Below, one piece after another: positions 24,301 through 32,583 of a DNA stretch of 64,000 nucleotides; the stretch's first letter is position 1; each line of letters begins with the position of its first letter. The stretch comes from Psococerastis gibbosa. Lineage: Eukaryota; Arthropoda; Insecta; Psocodea; Psocidae. Both the position numbers and the translations under genes were made by a program. The DNA lies in the NCBI GenBank assembly GCA_963971405.1, contig OZ020487.1:23111371-23175370 (forward strand). The letters run 5' to 3'. The notes under the pieces were generated by a model. That model saw only the letters and a program-made list of their open reading frames with translations, was not told where the DNA came from and did no database searches.

Positions 24301-25010
24301 ACCCCGAATGTGGACAGTGCGTCACCTCGCATTGGAACTGAAAGTCCGCGTCGTTCGGGTCGTGATCGCCGCCCTCCCAAACGCTTAGACTTATAAGTGG
24401 GGAGAGTGTAGTGTATGTACATAGTGTATATAAGGTATAAACTGAGCCGCTAGGGAGCGACACATACAACAGGAGCAAACAAGCTGTTGATTGAATTAGT
24501 CTTCTCTAGAACACCATTTAGGTAAGGTCCTAAATGCTACAGACTTAAAGAATTTTCTCTCCTCTAAAATGTAGCAGTATGCTTGATTATTGTTCTTTGA
24601 TAACTATATAGAAGCGTTTTCTTGGGACCTATGAGGTCCAATTAAATTGTATAATTTTGTTTATTTGTCTTAAATATATGCACCCTACCGACCGGGTAAG
24701 CGGTAGGGGGAAAAAAGAGCGTGAGGAATGGTTATTGAGTAGCTGCCAGCCGGGTCCCTTTCCTAATAAGGCCAGGCAAGGTGAACAATAAAACATAAAT
24801 TGATGCTTCTAACTTAGAACACATAGGTGTGTTTGCGACCTTTTTTATCAACATTTGTGATAAAAATAAAGGCATAAATAGGGTTAATAATATTTTAATG
24901 AAGGACAACATCTACTTACCAGTATAACTGTCATCGGGACGGGTTTTCAAGACAGGACGGGTTTTAATATCAATGCCTTGTTCTTCCGAATCAGAGCTTG
25001 CCGTACTCAT
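6370..25010 (-). CDS. ZC3H18: ZC3H18 orthologue: nuclear CCCH zinc-finger protein, 14 coding exons
   Basis: Coding exons, 5' to 3': 25010-24920, 20275-20114, 19037-18910, 18362-18099, 17781-17552, 16248-16110, 15546-15460, 14824-14673, 14300-14136, 13333-13100, 12812-12625, 11797-11632, 7560-7218, 6471-6370. All introns are GT-AG and the exons join to 2451 nt in one frame (816 aa; human is about 950). The order is an N-terminal acidic/SR stretch; a CCCH finger at C277, C285, C291, H295 (C-X7-C-X5-C-X3-H) followed by HPGVTDKGNYS; ESAWERGLRQAKE at 355-367; DEWADPWMRSKSP at 516-528; a long RS/S-rich region at about 530-600; IKLMLKATESK; and the C-terminal signature REELLKQLKAVEDAIAKKR (795-813). 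These are hallmarks of ZC3H18, which in other animals links the cap-binding complex/ARS2 to nuclear exosome targeting and RNA fate. A Ty3/gypsy element sits antisense in the first coding intron. Confidence 0.95.
6753..6944 (-). repeat. Repeat fragment shared with 58915-59015
   Basis: In the last intron of ZC3H18. The minus strand carries ACTATAGGATGTCACTTGGAA and GGTGGTCCGCTTATG. The plus strand at about 58940-59005 has GCGATAGGATGCCGTTCGGA and GGTGTTCCGCTTATG with similar spacing. Family unknown; translation gives PTTIGC.../PTAIGC..., but this may be coincidental. Confidence 0.4.
9016..10084. repeat. Foldback element with inverted arms in ZC3H18 intron
   Basis: The left arm at 9016-9064 (AAAAATCGAATTGTGTGCTGGGA, then GAAGTGAAACTCCA) is matched in inverse by 10034-10084 (TAGTTTCACTCCTAC, then CCCAGTCCACATTTCGATTTTT), about 85% over 45 bp. 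A further pair, AGTGGCGGAGCGTG near 9183 and CACGCTCCGCCGCT near 10020, extends the symmetry after about 110 bp of unrelated sequence. It looks like a MITE or foldback element, decayed or with an insertion. Confidence 0.5.
10440..10680 (+). repeat. LINE- or SINE-tail-like repeat
   Basis: Contains GCAAAGGCTTTCACGGCCGG and a later AAATCGGTCCAGCCGTTCAC. The second resembles the 3' tail common to RTE-type LINEs and their SINEs. A short TA-rich tail follows. No coding sequence. Confidence 0.35.
10809..11520 (+). repeat. HINE-like repeat, copy D
   Basis: In a ZC3H18 intron. The left end is GCCTTTCTATTTATACGTAGTATAAGG and the right end TAAATAGGAAAGCATGGTCGAGG. The body retains the short GTCTGTCTGTCC tract and CTCAAAAACGGCTCC. 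More diverged than copies A, C and G. Confidence 0.7.
12000..12510 (+). repeat. HINE-like repeat, copy E (old, left end lost)
   Basis: Starts within TTTGTCTGTCTGTCGAGTTTTGG, keeps GATGAAATTCTGCATGTAGGTTCAC, GAAAAACGGCTC and TTTTAGATGCC, and ends with TAAATAGGAAAACATGCACGGG. Strongly diverged. It lies in a ZC3H18 intron. Confidence 0.6.
14555..14660. mobile_element. MITE abutting a ZC3H18 splice donor
   Basis: 106-bp element with GGCGGC at one end and GCCGCC at the other, flanked by TA on both sides. It contains a perfect 18-bp hairpin (TGACGTGGTAGCAGACAT at 14599-14616, complement at 14633-14650). It shares TTTTGCAGAATGCACATGACG-type sequence with the larger MITE at 31145-31529. On the gene strand it begins at base 13 of the intron after the exon 14824-14673. 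Confidence 0.75.
16830..17074 (+). pseudogene. LINE C-terminal fragment in ZC3H18 intron
   Basis: One frame reads KGKYNTRNQKKLKFEITYN, then PKILNELPPEIKKF and KAGIKKWL, to a stop. YNTR...LP...K..L is the usual end of CR1/Jockey-like reverse-transcriptase proteins. The upstream RT domain is absent. Orientation is opposite to the host gene. Confidence 0.6.
17941..17997 (+). mobile_element. SINE-A head fragment
   Basis: Has CAGAGTAGTGGTACAGAC, ACTTTCACCCGAACGGT and GGTTGGTTC, matching the tRNA-like head of SINE-A (compare 32233). It is truncated right after the B box. Located in a ZC3H18 intron. Confidence 0.55.
19944..19961 (+). repeat. (CA)n microsatellite
   Basis: Short CA run in a ZC3H18 intron. 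Confidence 0.8.
20457..20475 (+). repeat. A19 homopolymer
   Basis: An uninterrupted run of 19 A, 57 bp before the Ty3/gypsy element. Confidence 0.85.
20533..20663 (+). repeat. 5' LTR of the Ty3/gypsy element
   Basis: Begins TGTAGTGTATGTACATAG, with TATATAAG at about position 20 of the LTR as a possible TATA box. It differs from the 3' LTR at four positions in 131. It stops at CTAAATGC, lacking the terminal TACA of the 3' copy. No normal TGG-type primer-binding site is recognisable after it, so a small deletion is likely. Confidence 0.9.
20689..22980 (+). pseudogene. Ty3/gypsy gag-protease-RT-RNase H open frame, truncated by frameshift
   Basis: ATG at 20689 (a longer frame opens at a GTG). 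The Gag region is followed by two zinc knuckles at about 21298-21405 (CYRCGGEHPQFNC and CNVCKNIGHLAKCC). Then come the aspartic protease motif DTGS (21535-21546), RT with LVDLTGAY (22213) and a FLDD form of the catalytic YxDD box (about 22399-22410), and RNase H starting with TDAS (about 22843). The frame ends at TAA 22978-22980 within RNase H. The next conserved piece (IIFGIKKFHKF) lies in another frame, consistent with a small deletion. Confidence 0.9.
22950..23500 (+). pseudogene. Ty3/gypsy RNase H tail and integrase N-terminal zinc region, broken
   Basis: Frame to 23329 carries FGIKKFHKF, LFCDNKALTLIFG and NADFLSR, the end of RNase H and the tether. After the stop at 23327-23329 another frame shows LLHGGHPGIVK...FVWWQKID, the HHCC zinc region of integrase. 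It loses frame again before 23510, so the HHCC Cys pair is not read in the same frame. Confidence 0.8.
23512..24396 (+). pseudogene. Ty3/gypsy integrase core and C-terminal region, open
   Basis: Open for about 294 residues. All three DDE residues are present: LHIDFA (about 23533), VTDNGPQF (about 23714) and SNGAIE (about 23811). The C-terminal region ends RRSGRDRRPPKRLDL, a proline/basic tail typical of this group, 10 bp before the 3' LTR. It has no start of its own; it is the last part of the polyprotein. Confidence 0.85.
24407..24541 (+). repeat. 3' LTR of the Ty3/gypsy element
   Basis: 135 bp, TGTAG...CTACA, about 97% identical to the 5' LTR over the shared 131 bp, which points to a fairly recent insertion. 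Confidence 0.92.
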
Positions 25011-25020
25011 TATTCGGATA

Positions 25021-25318
25021 TTACGGTGGCTGGTACGACCACAGAAACCTAGAGAACAAAATAATATTATAAGGAATTTAACAATATAAGAGGGTAGAGA
25101 AATTTAAAAACATATATACGGGCTTATTGCCAATACTTATTAGGGGGAAATCGTTGGTACTACGTATTGTAAATATTTGGCGATGCTATGTATACAAAAT
25201 TATTGCTGGATTTTTATTTATTTGGAGCGTTCCGATCTCCTAAATTACATAAAACACAAACTCGGGAATCTTACCTGAAGGGGGCATACAATTGGATGGA
25301 TTCAACCATCACTTCCAT
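25021..25318 (-). promoter_or_regulatory. ZC3H18 5' UTR with a spliced upstream ORF
   Basis: A donor at CAG|GTAAGA (exon end 25275) joins the acceptor AG at 25049-25050. The spliced leader holds a short upstream ORF starting ATGGAAGTGATGG at 25318 and ending TAA at 25021-25023. It encodes about 23 residues and stops only 10 nt before the main ATG at 25010. The leader exon's 5' limit is not defined. A second possible first exon ends at 25562 (CAAAG|GTAAGC). Confidence 0.55.
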
Positions 25319-25561
25319 TTTACCTCCGGCACAATCAACACTTTGAATACATCACTGACATGACACTAATCAAAATACTAAAGAACACTTTGGAATTAAG
25401 AACTAAAACTCGCGAAAAAAACTCGACTCTCGCGTTTCAAAAGAAAATACCGAACACATCACAATGTTCATTACTTGAAAAATAGGTAGTAAAAGGCTAA
25501 ATATATTTACGGCACTTGCCGATCAACTATAACACATCTTTAGAGCTGGTCTATAGCTTAC

Positions 25562-25720
25562 CTTTGACAAACTAACGTTGGATGATCACAGCAGAGCACA
25601 GTTTTATTGGAACCCTTCCGAATTGATAATAAACTAAATTCAAATCTTTTAATTTATTTAAAATCAACAAAACTCCATGAACGCTAGGGTTCAGCAAGAT
25701 GCCAAGATGGCGTCAGCCAA
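25562..25720 (-). promoter_or_regulatory. Candidate first exon/promoter of ZC3H18
   Basis: A consensus donor (CAAAG|GTAAGC) at 25562 suggests a further upstream non-coding exon. On the plus strand CAAGATGGCG near 25703 resembles a YY1-type site often found at promoters. No TATA box is evident. Confidence 0.3.
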
Positions 25721-26033
25721 TTCCAAATCAAGGGCTTGCGCAAAGTCGCAAACCCGACCGCAACGACAATAGCGCCATCTGCACCGCCCTCTATGAGGAT
25801 AAACGCGGGAAATGTTTTTTTAAATAAATTTTGTTTTTTAATTAATGTCTGGTATTTGTGAAATACTTTAATGTATTTTGATAATGGTGTTTTCCTTATT
25901 TTAATTTATATAAATAACAAATGACGAAAAGTGGAGTGTTAGAGAAATAAGGAGCAACATAAAAAATAATACCGTTTATAATACTAACTACCTAAAATAA
26001 AAATGACAGTCAAGCTTGCTGTCCATATAATCA

Positions 26034-29000
26034 TTAATTAGAAATTAATTTATCATGTTTGAATGGTAGCTTTTTAATGCATAGTATATCATATTTTTTA
26101 TACTGAAACTCTTTTCCTGTTTTTGGAACTAAACATACTTTCTGTGATTTTAAAATCTTTCCTACACATTTCTCCCCATCCATGGTCGCTCTTCCAATAT
26201 AATAAGGTTCGCGATCGTCCATTCCAATTATTGCAGCATTATGAGGTGTCTCGCCGTCCATAGTTGAGATCCATTCGTAGGTATACCCGTCATCTACTAC
26301 AAGGTACTGCCAACAACAAAATTAATTACTCTTAGTGAGCTGGTTGTCTACGTGCACGGTAGGCTACCGACCGTGAAAAAAATAGTAGGCTAATAGTATA
26401 TTTAGCCGATTTTTCAAATTACTTGAAATGTTCACAAACGCTCAGCTCTTTTCAACTTACATTGTGGCAAAGGGTTAATGGTTATACTATATATTGATAG
26501 TTTCTATTCATACTACAATTACAATAATTGTTACGTAACTTTTAAGTACGGTACCTATCTTATCAAGGGAGAGCTTTCTTATAGAAAATCCAGAATGGAT
26601 ACACCGTACTGTGATTGGCATATTGTATCTCCATACATATCTGGGGGGTTCAGTACTCCTACAACAGGGTTGCCACTTGTGAAAGCAAAAAAATTGAACT
26701 GCACCTTACTCCATAAGACAAGTATGGGGATGTGCGGCGCCAATCACAGTGTGGCAGATGCCCTTCATGTTTTATAGGAAAGTTCTCCTTTGAAGAAGCA
26801 CACCTGCCTTTAGAGCTGCAGTGATTTTACGGCACAATTTTTTTTAAATGTTGTCTTAAATAAAACAGTGCAACCTTTTAAATAGGTACTAATAGCCTAC
26901 GGGTACATGTAATGTATCGTAATGTTCTCACAGTTTTCGTTCTTGTATTGTACTCTCGGCCGCCATATGAGTAATAACACAAATTGTAAGCGGGAATAAT
27001 TTTGGCAGGCATAATTTCATCGCTGTGACTAACAACCCCCACGTAGACCTGCCCACAGGGAGACAAACCAGTTTTTATCGAGTTTCTAGGAACATCGTCC
27101 TTGCTTTTGCTGAAGTATAGGGAAGTACCATTGGTAAGCTCAACTGAAACAAATATGAAATTTAGATAACTTAGTGAATGATTTGAGGGTGGATTCAACA
27201 ATACGACGATAAAGTAGACTACTCCATATAGTTCACGATATGGAGGTCTCATCCCCCAACTAGGTTCGCCATAATTCGAAAAAAATTTCTGAATACTGAC
27301 AAAAATATTCTATGAAACCCATTCACTTGGTATCGTCAAAATTTTAACCATTAGTTTTTTTAGATTGACCATTAACTATTATTATTATTATTATTATTAT
27401 TAACATCATCATCATCATCTACAGCGTTTACTGTGCGAGCCCCCGACAAGTTGATTAACTTGGGGGCCCACAGGTTATTTGTATTATAAGGGTATAATTG
27501 TTAATTTATAAATATATTCCTTCGGCGCAGGGGAGTACCGGCCGAAGAAGAAGAAGAAGAAGAAGAAAAAACAATAACAACAGTTGTTCTGGACCCATCA
27601 CGGCCTGCCGGGTCCACGGTATTATTGTATCACAATTGTATATTGTGCGTGTTATATTGATTGATTGATATAAGGAGCATCCGACTTGTAGAAATGCCCC
27701 TAGTTTTCCGCGTATAGCCTATATGCCCAATTGTCTCAATTTCGAGGGAGCAATTTCATTTTATTTGCACAATAACCCAGTTATAGGAGGGTAGGCTTTC
27801 CCCGAACTTCTGCTGCCAGAATTCAGTGACTCAGAGATTTAGTGGTTGGAATATAGGTAAAATAGGCTATGTTGTGATAGAGGAAGCTATCTTTATCGAC
27901 CTTAGCAAACAAAAACATGTTTATGAACCGCCGATAGATATTTTAATGGGCCCACGTGTGCAATCTTAGTTCTTATTAGTTTATGGAGATATCTTTGACT
28001 ATGTCAATTTTTCTGGCCATGCTTCGGAGGGCATGTAAAGCAGGCGGTCCCGGGCCTTCCTAGTTGATTGTAAGAGAGGGCTTTATAGCCCTAACTCCGC
28101 TAGGTTGGCTTTGTAATAGAAACAATAAAAAGTCCTTATTTATTTTATTTATGTCAGAAAAAATAATTATATGGGAATTTAACTACCGTATTATCGTAGG
28201 GGTGCATCCAGGATTTTATCAGGGCGGAAGTCGCGGTAAAAAAAATATTCTTAGGCCCCTCCCCCCTCGCAAGTAAGAAGGATATCTTTCCCAGAGTTAA
28301 GAGTTTAGATTTAAATTATTTGCAAGCAAAGGAAGATTTTACATGTCCTTTCATGCTGGCTGGGGACACAAAAAATTGTCTAAGTTTTCCTCCAACTCTT
28401 AAGCTGGCCATTCACGAGGGCTCCAAACGGACTAGCGCCAAGCCAAAATGGCGCGTCCTGTTCCATTTGGCGTTAGCGCCATTTAGAGGGGTCATTCACG
28501 ACTACGCTGAACCAGTCACTCCAAATCTTTCAAATTGTACAGTGTAAAGCTGGCCATTCACGAGGGCTCCAAACGGACTCGCGCCAAGCCAAATGGCGCG
28601 TCCTGTTCCATTTGCCGTCAGCGCCATTTAGACGGGTCATCACGACTACGCTGAACCAGTCGCTCCAAATCTTTCAAATTGTACAGAGTAAAAGTACCTC
28701 TTCCATATCGTCACACTGTACAATTTGAAAGATTTGGAGCGACTGGTTCAGCGTAGTCGTGATGACCCCTCAAAATGGCGCAAACGCCAAATGGAACAAA
28801 ACGCGCCATTTGGCTTGGTGCGAGTCCGTTTGGAGCCCTCGTGAATGTCCAGCTTAAAAGTACCTCTTCCATATTGTCACACTGTACAATTTGAAAGATT
28901 TGGAGCGACTGGTTCAGCGTAGTCGTGAATGACCCCTCTAAATGGCGCTAACGCCAAATGGAACAGGACGCGCCATTTTGGCTTGGCGCTAGTCCGTTTG

Positions 29001-29620
29001 GAGCCCTCGTGAATGGCCAGCTTAAAGAGTGTACAGCCCGTGGGAAATTGGCAGCCCCAAATTAAAGACTTTTTATTTTTATTTAATTAACTAAGCATTA
29101 CGCTCATTTAAGTTGTAGAAGACTACTTCATGCATCATATAATAAGATATTTTTTAATTTTTCACTACTTGTCCTAAATTTGTAATGACATGTATTCCTT
29201 ACACAAAACTCTTATTTTTTTAATTCTCGACGATGCACGATATGTTAATGGATTTCATAACATATTTTTTTCATTACCGTACCGTATACTGTTTAATTTG
29301 TAAATAACTACATGGGCTTCATTCAAGGGTATTATTATATAGACAAGTTGATGTAAGATCTGATTTTGTTAAATATAGGGCTATGTCAACAAGTTAAGTT
29401 TAGTGACCCGCGTACGGTATTATAGCTAGATCTAAACAATACGTTACTGGGCCAATTCTCGAATCCACCCTTATAATCTCATAATATTACTTACTGTGCT
29501 GCAATTTACAGAGGTATATAGACAAGTTTCTTTAATGTACAATACATATAGGACATAAGACATACAGTATATAGCATGTGACTTACGTGATTGTGAAACC
29601 TACCCGATTCTCCTGCCATG
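26034..29620 (-). CDS. Small protein with two DM9 (DUF3421) repeats, three coding exons
   Basis: Coding exons 29620-29605 (ATGGCAGGAGAATCGG), 27143-26932 and 26306-26034, with donors G|GTAGGT and ACT|GTGAGA and acceptors TTTCAG and TTGGCAG. They join to 501 nt, 166 residues, in one frame. Residues about 27-88 carry CGQVYVGVVSHSDEIMPAKI, CYYSYGGREY and TYEW. Residues about 89-160 carry NAAIIGMDDREPYYIGRA, VGKIL, VCLVPKTGKEFQYKKYDIL. This G-x-x-x-Y-x-G-R/V pattern is the DM9 repeat, common in insects and molluscs and in several cases mannose-binding and immune-linked. No signal peptide is seen, so a cytoplasmic place is likely. The gene lies upstream of ZC3H18 in the same direction, with no clear poly(A) signal. 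Confidence 0.88.
26563..26804. repeat. Hairpin-like MITE in the DM9 gene intron
   Basis: Arms of about 85 bp pair in inverse, about 70% identical: TCAAGGGAGAGCTTTCTTATAG and TACTGTGATTGGCAT on the left, and on the right the complements of TCAAAGGAGAACTTTCC and CACTGTGATTGGC. Confidence 0.55.
27377..27420 (+). repeat. (ATT)n and (ATC)n microsatellites
   Basis: ATT run at 27377-27401 followed by an ATC/CAT run to 27420, in the DM9 gene's first coding intron. Confidence 0.8.
27544..27567 (+). repeat. (GAA)n microsatellite
   Basis: About eight GAA units within the DM9 gene intron. Confidence 0.8.
28010..28150 (+). mobile_element. SINE-A, 5'-truncated
   Basis: Begins TTCTGGCCATGCTTCGGAGG and runs through CTAACTCCGCTAGGTTGGC to CAATAAAAAGTCC and a TTTATTTTATTT tail. 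The tRNA-like head is missing. Located in the DM9 gene intron. Confidence 0.7.
28403..29021. mobile_element. Four-unit foldback element flanked by TTAA
   Basis: Two units of about 150 bp in direct orientation (from 28403 and from 28549) are followed by two in inverse orientation (from about 28711 and 28879). Units share GCTGGCCATTCACGAGGGC, CAAATGGCGCGTCCTGTTCC and GACTACGCTGAACCAGTC. TTAA lies at 28399-28402 and 29022-29025, next to GCTGGCC and GGCCAGC. TTAA flanks fit piggyBac-type targeting. No transposase is present. Confidence 0.75.
29080..29165 (+). repeat. Fragment of the 48.5 kb inverted-repeat element
   Basis: TAATTAACTAAGCA and GCTCATTTAAGTTGTAGAAGACTACTTC match inner sequence at about 48545 and 48955. 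Confidence 0.45.
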
Positions 29621-31144
29621 ACGAGTTGTATCAGATTTTCAATGTGTCTTCACTAAACTTCAAATAATCATCCATTCCCGGCAGATTTCCCGACTGTTAT
29701 CATCAAGAGCATGTTATCTAATCATCGTGTTTTGCTCCCAGATTGTTGCAATTACGGCTGCTGCTGCGTGAACTGAGCCGGTGGCAAATATACAATCAGT
29801 CTAGAACAGCTGTCCTGTAACACACAGAACGTAGACCTCCTATAGCAATGAATGTTCACAACTGGTAATATGTACGTGAATAGTAATGAAAACGGTTGTC
29901 CGTCACACGGAACTCGCGTGATGTGTGTAATAAGAATGATTGATCAATCGCTGACGCCCGCGACGAGAGCGTAAACAAGTCCCGGAAAACTAATTGTTTG
30001 ACAACATATCTCAGCAGGGTCGGATTCGGAAAATAGTCTGGAAAATTAACCAGTCTATCGCATCCCAAAGTAAATCATCGTCCAAATGACAATCTAATAT
30101 ATAGCCTAATTAATGTAAGATTGCCCTCCTTGTCCTTTGGAATTTGAGTAACTATAACCAGGCGCGGATCTACGGCCCCTCTAGCCCCCCCCCCCCCCAT
30201 TAGGTTCTGATTTTACACTAGAAGAACTGTATTTTTAACTATACAACTACAAAATTCATTACGTCTACTACCAATAAACATATAAAAATCCAAGTGTTAC
30301 TGTCTCAAAATGCGGTCTAAAATTCCGGCCCCCAATAGCGAGATTTTTTTTTTTTAAATAAAAATTCTGCCTCGGGTACAGCTTGTATAGATATACTCGT
30401 ATGTAGGAGTACTAGGAGCAGGTTCAAACTAGGAGTAAGGTTCAAACTGACTACCGTACTTCTTTTATATGTTGTATACGGCTTCTTTCTGCCGAAGAAG
30501 GTTTTTCACAACTTTGGTGTACAAAAGGTGTGAAATAAAAATGTTCGGCACCTACCACATGGTTATACTCGTGAATTAAAGAATGCAGGGGAATATCGGG
30601 CCAAGTCACAAAAATTCATTTTTTTAGTTGTTGTATCTATGCCGTTTGGAAGCTGGCACATGGCTCTAGAGACCTTTTAGCTATAAGAAAACCCGTCTAA
30701 AGGCAAGTTAGGTCTAAGAGTTAAGAAGAAACGCAGTAACATTAACAACAGAGGGTTTATAAGTTTAATCATCCCATTTTTCCATAATTTAGTTTCCTGA
30801 CCAAGCCTGATAGCCTATTCCCCTGCACTCTTCAATTGATTCGGGAGGCAGCGATCGGCGTCATCTGTAATTGACCCTTGATAGCATTGTACAGTGATTA
30901 CAGCTCATTTAAGCCCATCACGATTAAAATAGATCCGATCATCCAGCATTACTAAATTCTTCCTTTATGAGCTTGGTTGTGTGTAAATATCCATTTATAC
31001 TTTTTGTTTGTTTGGGAATTGGGAATATGCGCTAGGAAATTGGGGATGTTTACGATTATTTTGTGGGAGAGTGTTATCTGCTCTGTTGTGAAAGTAGTGG
31101 GGGGGGGGGGGGTTAAATGTTGAAGAAGAGGCCGGTGGCTCTTA
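29621..31144. other. Intergenic, upstream of the DM9 gene
   Basis: Presumably the DM9 5' UTR and promoter, though no signal stands out. Contains a C14 run near 30186-30199 and a G13 run near 31099-31111, and no coding sequence I can support. Confidence 0.35.
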
Positions 31145-31529
31145 GGCGCCCATTCCATTGACCGGCTAGGGCTATTTCCAAAAACAGTGACGTGGTAGCA
31201 GACATTCAAGACTTAGGTTGCGTTTCCACCGATCTCGCATTGCAGAATGCAAATGACATTGACGGAAATTAGAATTTTTCTTTTTTTAGAAATATATTAA
31301 AATGTTTGTACTTAACATATCCCATGACGTCATTTTTTAATTTTAGTTTGTTTGTTTGTGATTTTACTGCATGATCATTGATCAATTTTAACTATGGCAT
31401 AGAGGAAAATAAACATTTCCGCCAATTCTGCAATGCGAGGTCGGTGGAAACGCCACCTAAGTCTTGAATGTCTGCTACCACGTCACCATTTTTGGAAATA
31501 GCCCTAGCCGGTCAATGGAATGGGCACCT
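31145..31529. mobile_element. 385-bp MITE with GGCGCC ends and TTA duplication
   Basis: Long terminal inverted repeats begin GGCGCCCATTCCATTGACC and end with GGTCAATGGAATGGGCACC. They also include TGACGTGGTAGCAGACATTC and GATCTCGCATTGCAGAATGC with their complements. The flanks CTTA and TTAG give a TTA (or TA) duplication, as for PIF/Harbinger-type elements. Related copies lie at 14555, 51515, 52589 and 53139. Confidence 0.75.
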
Positions 31530-31639
31530 TAGGAAGTGTATGATGTCATTTGTGGCTTGTGGCTCTGTGGTTGTTTTGTTTCCTAGCGCTTCGGCGCTTC
31601 GGTGAGGGAGGAGGGAACTCGTATGACGGAGGTTCGTTG

Positions 31640-31790
31640 GACGTTAATTGTAGTATTACGATATATTGTACGGTATTTAATACAGCCATTAAATTGACTT
31701 AGATTGAAGAGGCAACCTCCTCGTTATAACCGAAATTAGAGAATCAAGGCAAAAATCGTAGGTTCGAATCCCATCAAGTTACTACCTTCT
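31640..31790 (-). mobile_element. SINE-B copy (diverged)
   Basis: Body TTGAAGAGGCAACCTCCTCGTTATAACCGAAATTAGAG and the B-box-like GGTTCGAATCCCATCAAG match 58228-58385. The tRNA head is only partly conserved. Confidence 0.5.
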
Positions 31791-31796
31791 AACTCG

Positions 31797-32583
31797 TTGG
31801 CAGCAACATGTGGCATCGATGCCTCTTCTTGTACTTATCGATGCAACCAGAGATTTTCTTTTGCTTATTCTGGTATGAACCTCCACATTTGTAACATGGG
31901 CTTTAATTCCAAGGTATTCGTAGGTTGTGACGATAGCACCATATCTCAAATGCATCGATTTTTTTTAGTTGTTTCTCACTTATACACCATGTTTCACATT
32001 CGTACAGTGCAATGCTCCAAACCAGGGACTTCACAGTTCGTTTCCTTAGACCAACTTGTGTTGTTCGACTCAAAAATTTTAGATTTTTTGTTGAAAGCCA
32101 CTTTCGCTTGGTGCACTCTTAGTTCGACCTGCCATCGGAGGTAATTTTGCTTCCTAGATGTGTGACAGTTCTGATGTTTATAATGGGAGTGCCAGTTAAA
32201 TTCGCATCAGTACTTGCCATCACTTTGGTCAGGACATGTAGCGTAGTGGTACGGACTCTGACTTTCACCCGAAAGGTTGTTGGTTCGAGTCCCACACTGG
32301 CTACATTTTCTGGCCATGCTTCGGAGGGCATGTAAAGCAGGCGGTCTCGGGTCATCCTAGTTGAGTGTAAGAGAGGGCTTTATAGTCCTAACTCCGCTAG
32401 GTTGGCTTAGTAATAGAAACAATAAAAAGTCCTTATTTATTTATTTGGTTTTTGACTTGTTAATTAATCTTCATGTTGTATGCTTCAAGTAAATTTTCCA
32501 TGGCATTTAGAGGTTCTGTCAGATCTTCTTCATTTTCAGCCAACATAGCAATGTCGTCTGCATACCTGACCATGTCTCGTAAC
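31797..32583 (-). pseudogene. LINE RT fragment, split by a SINE
   Basis: On the minus strand RYADDIAMLAENEEDL (about 32568-32520), the catalytic YADD box of a LINE reverse transcriptase, is followed by AYNMKIN. After the SINE come HLGSKITSDG and LYECETWCISEKQLKKIDAF. Frames shift twice. The end CATGTTGCTGCCAAC matches the end of the 60803-60993 fragment. Same family as 39916-40707. Confidence 0.7.
32230..32443 (+). mobile_element. Full SINE-A with target duplication
   Basis: Best copy in the window. The tRNA-like head is CAGGACATGTAGCGTAGTGGT (A box) with GGTTCGAGTCCC (B box). The body runs from TTCTGGCCATGCTTCGG to CCGCTAGGTTGGC, with an (ATTT)n tail. It is flanked by TTTGGT at 32224-32229 and 32444-32449, and sits inside the LINE fragment. 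Confidence 0.85.

Larger units (their letters stand above)
20533..24541 (+). mobile_element. Ty3/gypsy LTR retrotransposon with 5-bp target duplication
   Basis: 4009-bp element in the first coding intron of ZC3H18, antisense to the gene. The target duplication GACTT is perfect (20528-20532 and 24542-24546). LTR ends are TGTAG...CTACA. A purine tract (AGTGGGGAGAG) precedes the 3' LTR. The gene order is Gag with two zinc knuckles, protease, RT, RNase H, integrase, with no env gene, matching insect K02A2.6-like Ty3/gypsy elements. Frames are broken near 22950-22980, 23329 and about 23500, so this copy is not autonomous as read. Confidence 0.95.

Noticed and set aside
20533-24541. Errantivirus or endogenous retrovirus with env
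   Set aside because: Only about 10 bp separate the integrase stop from the 3' LTR, so there is no room for an env gene.
28403-29021. CRISPR-like array
   Set aside because: Units are about 150 bp, partly inverted and lack regular spacers. It is a foldback transposable element in an animal genome.
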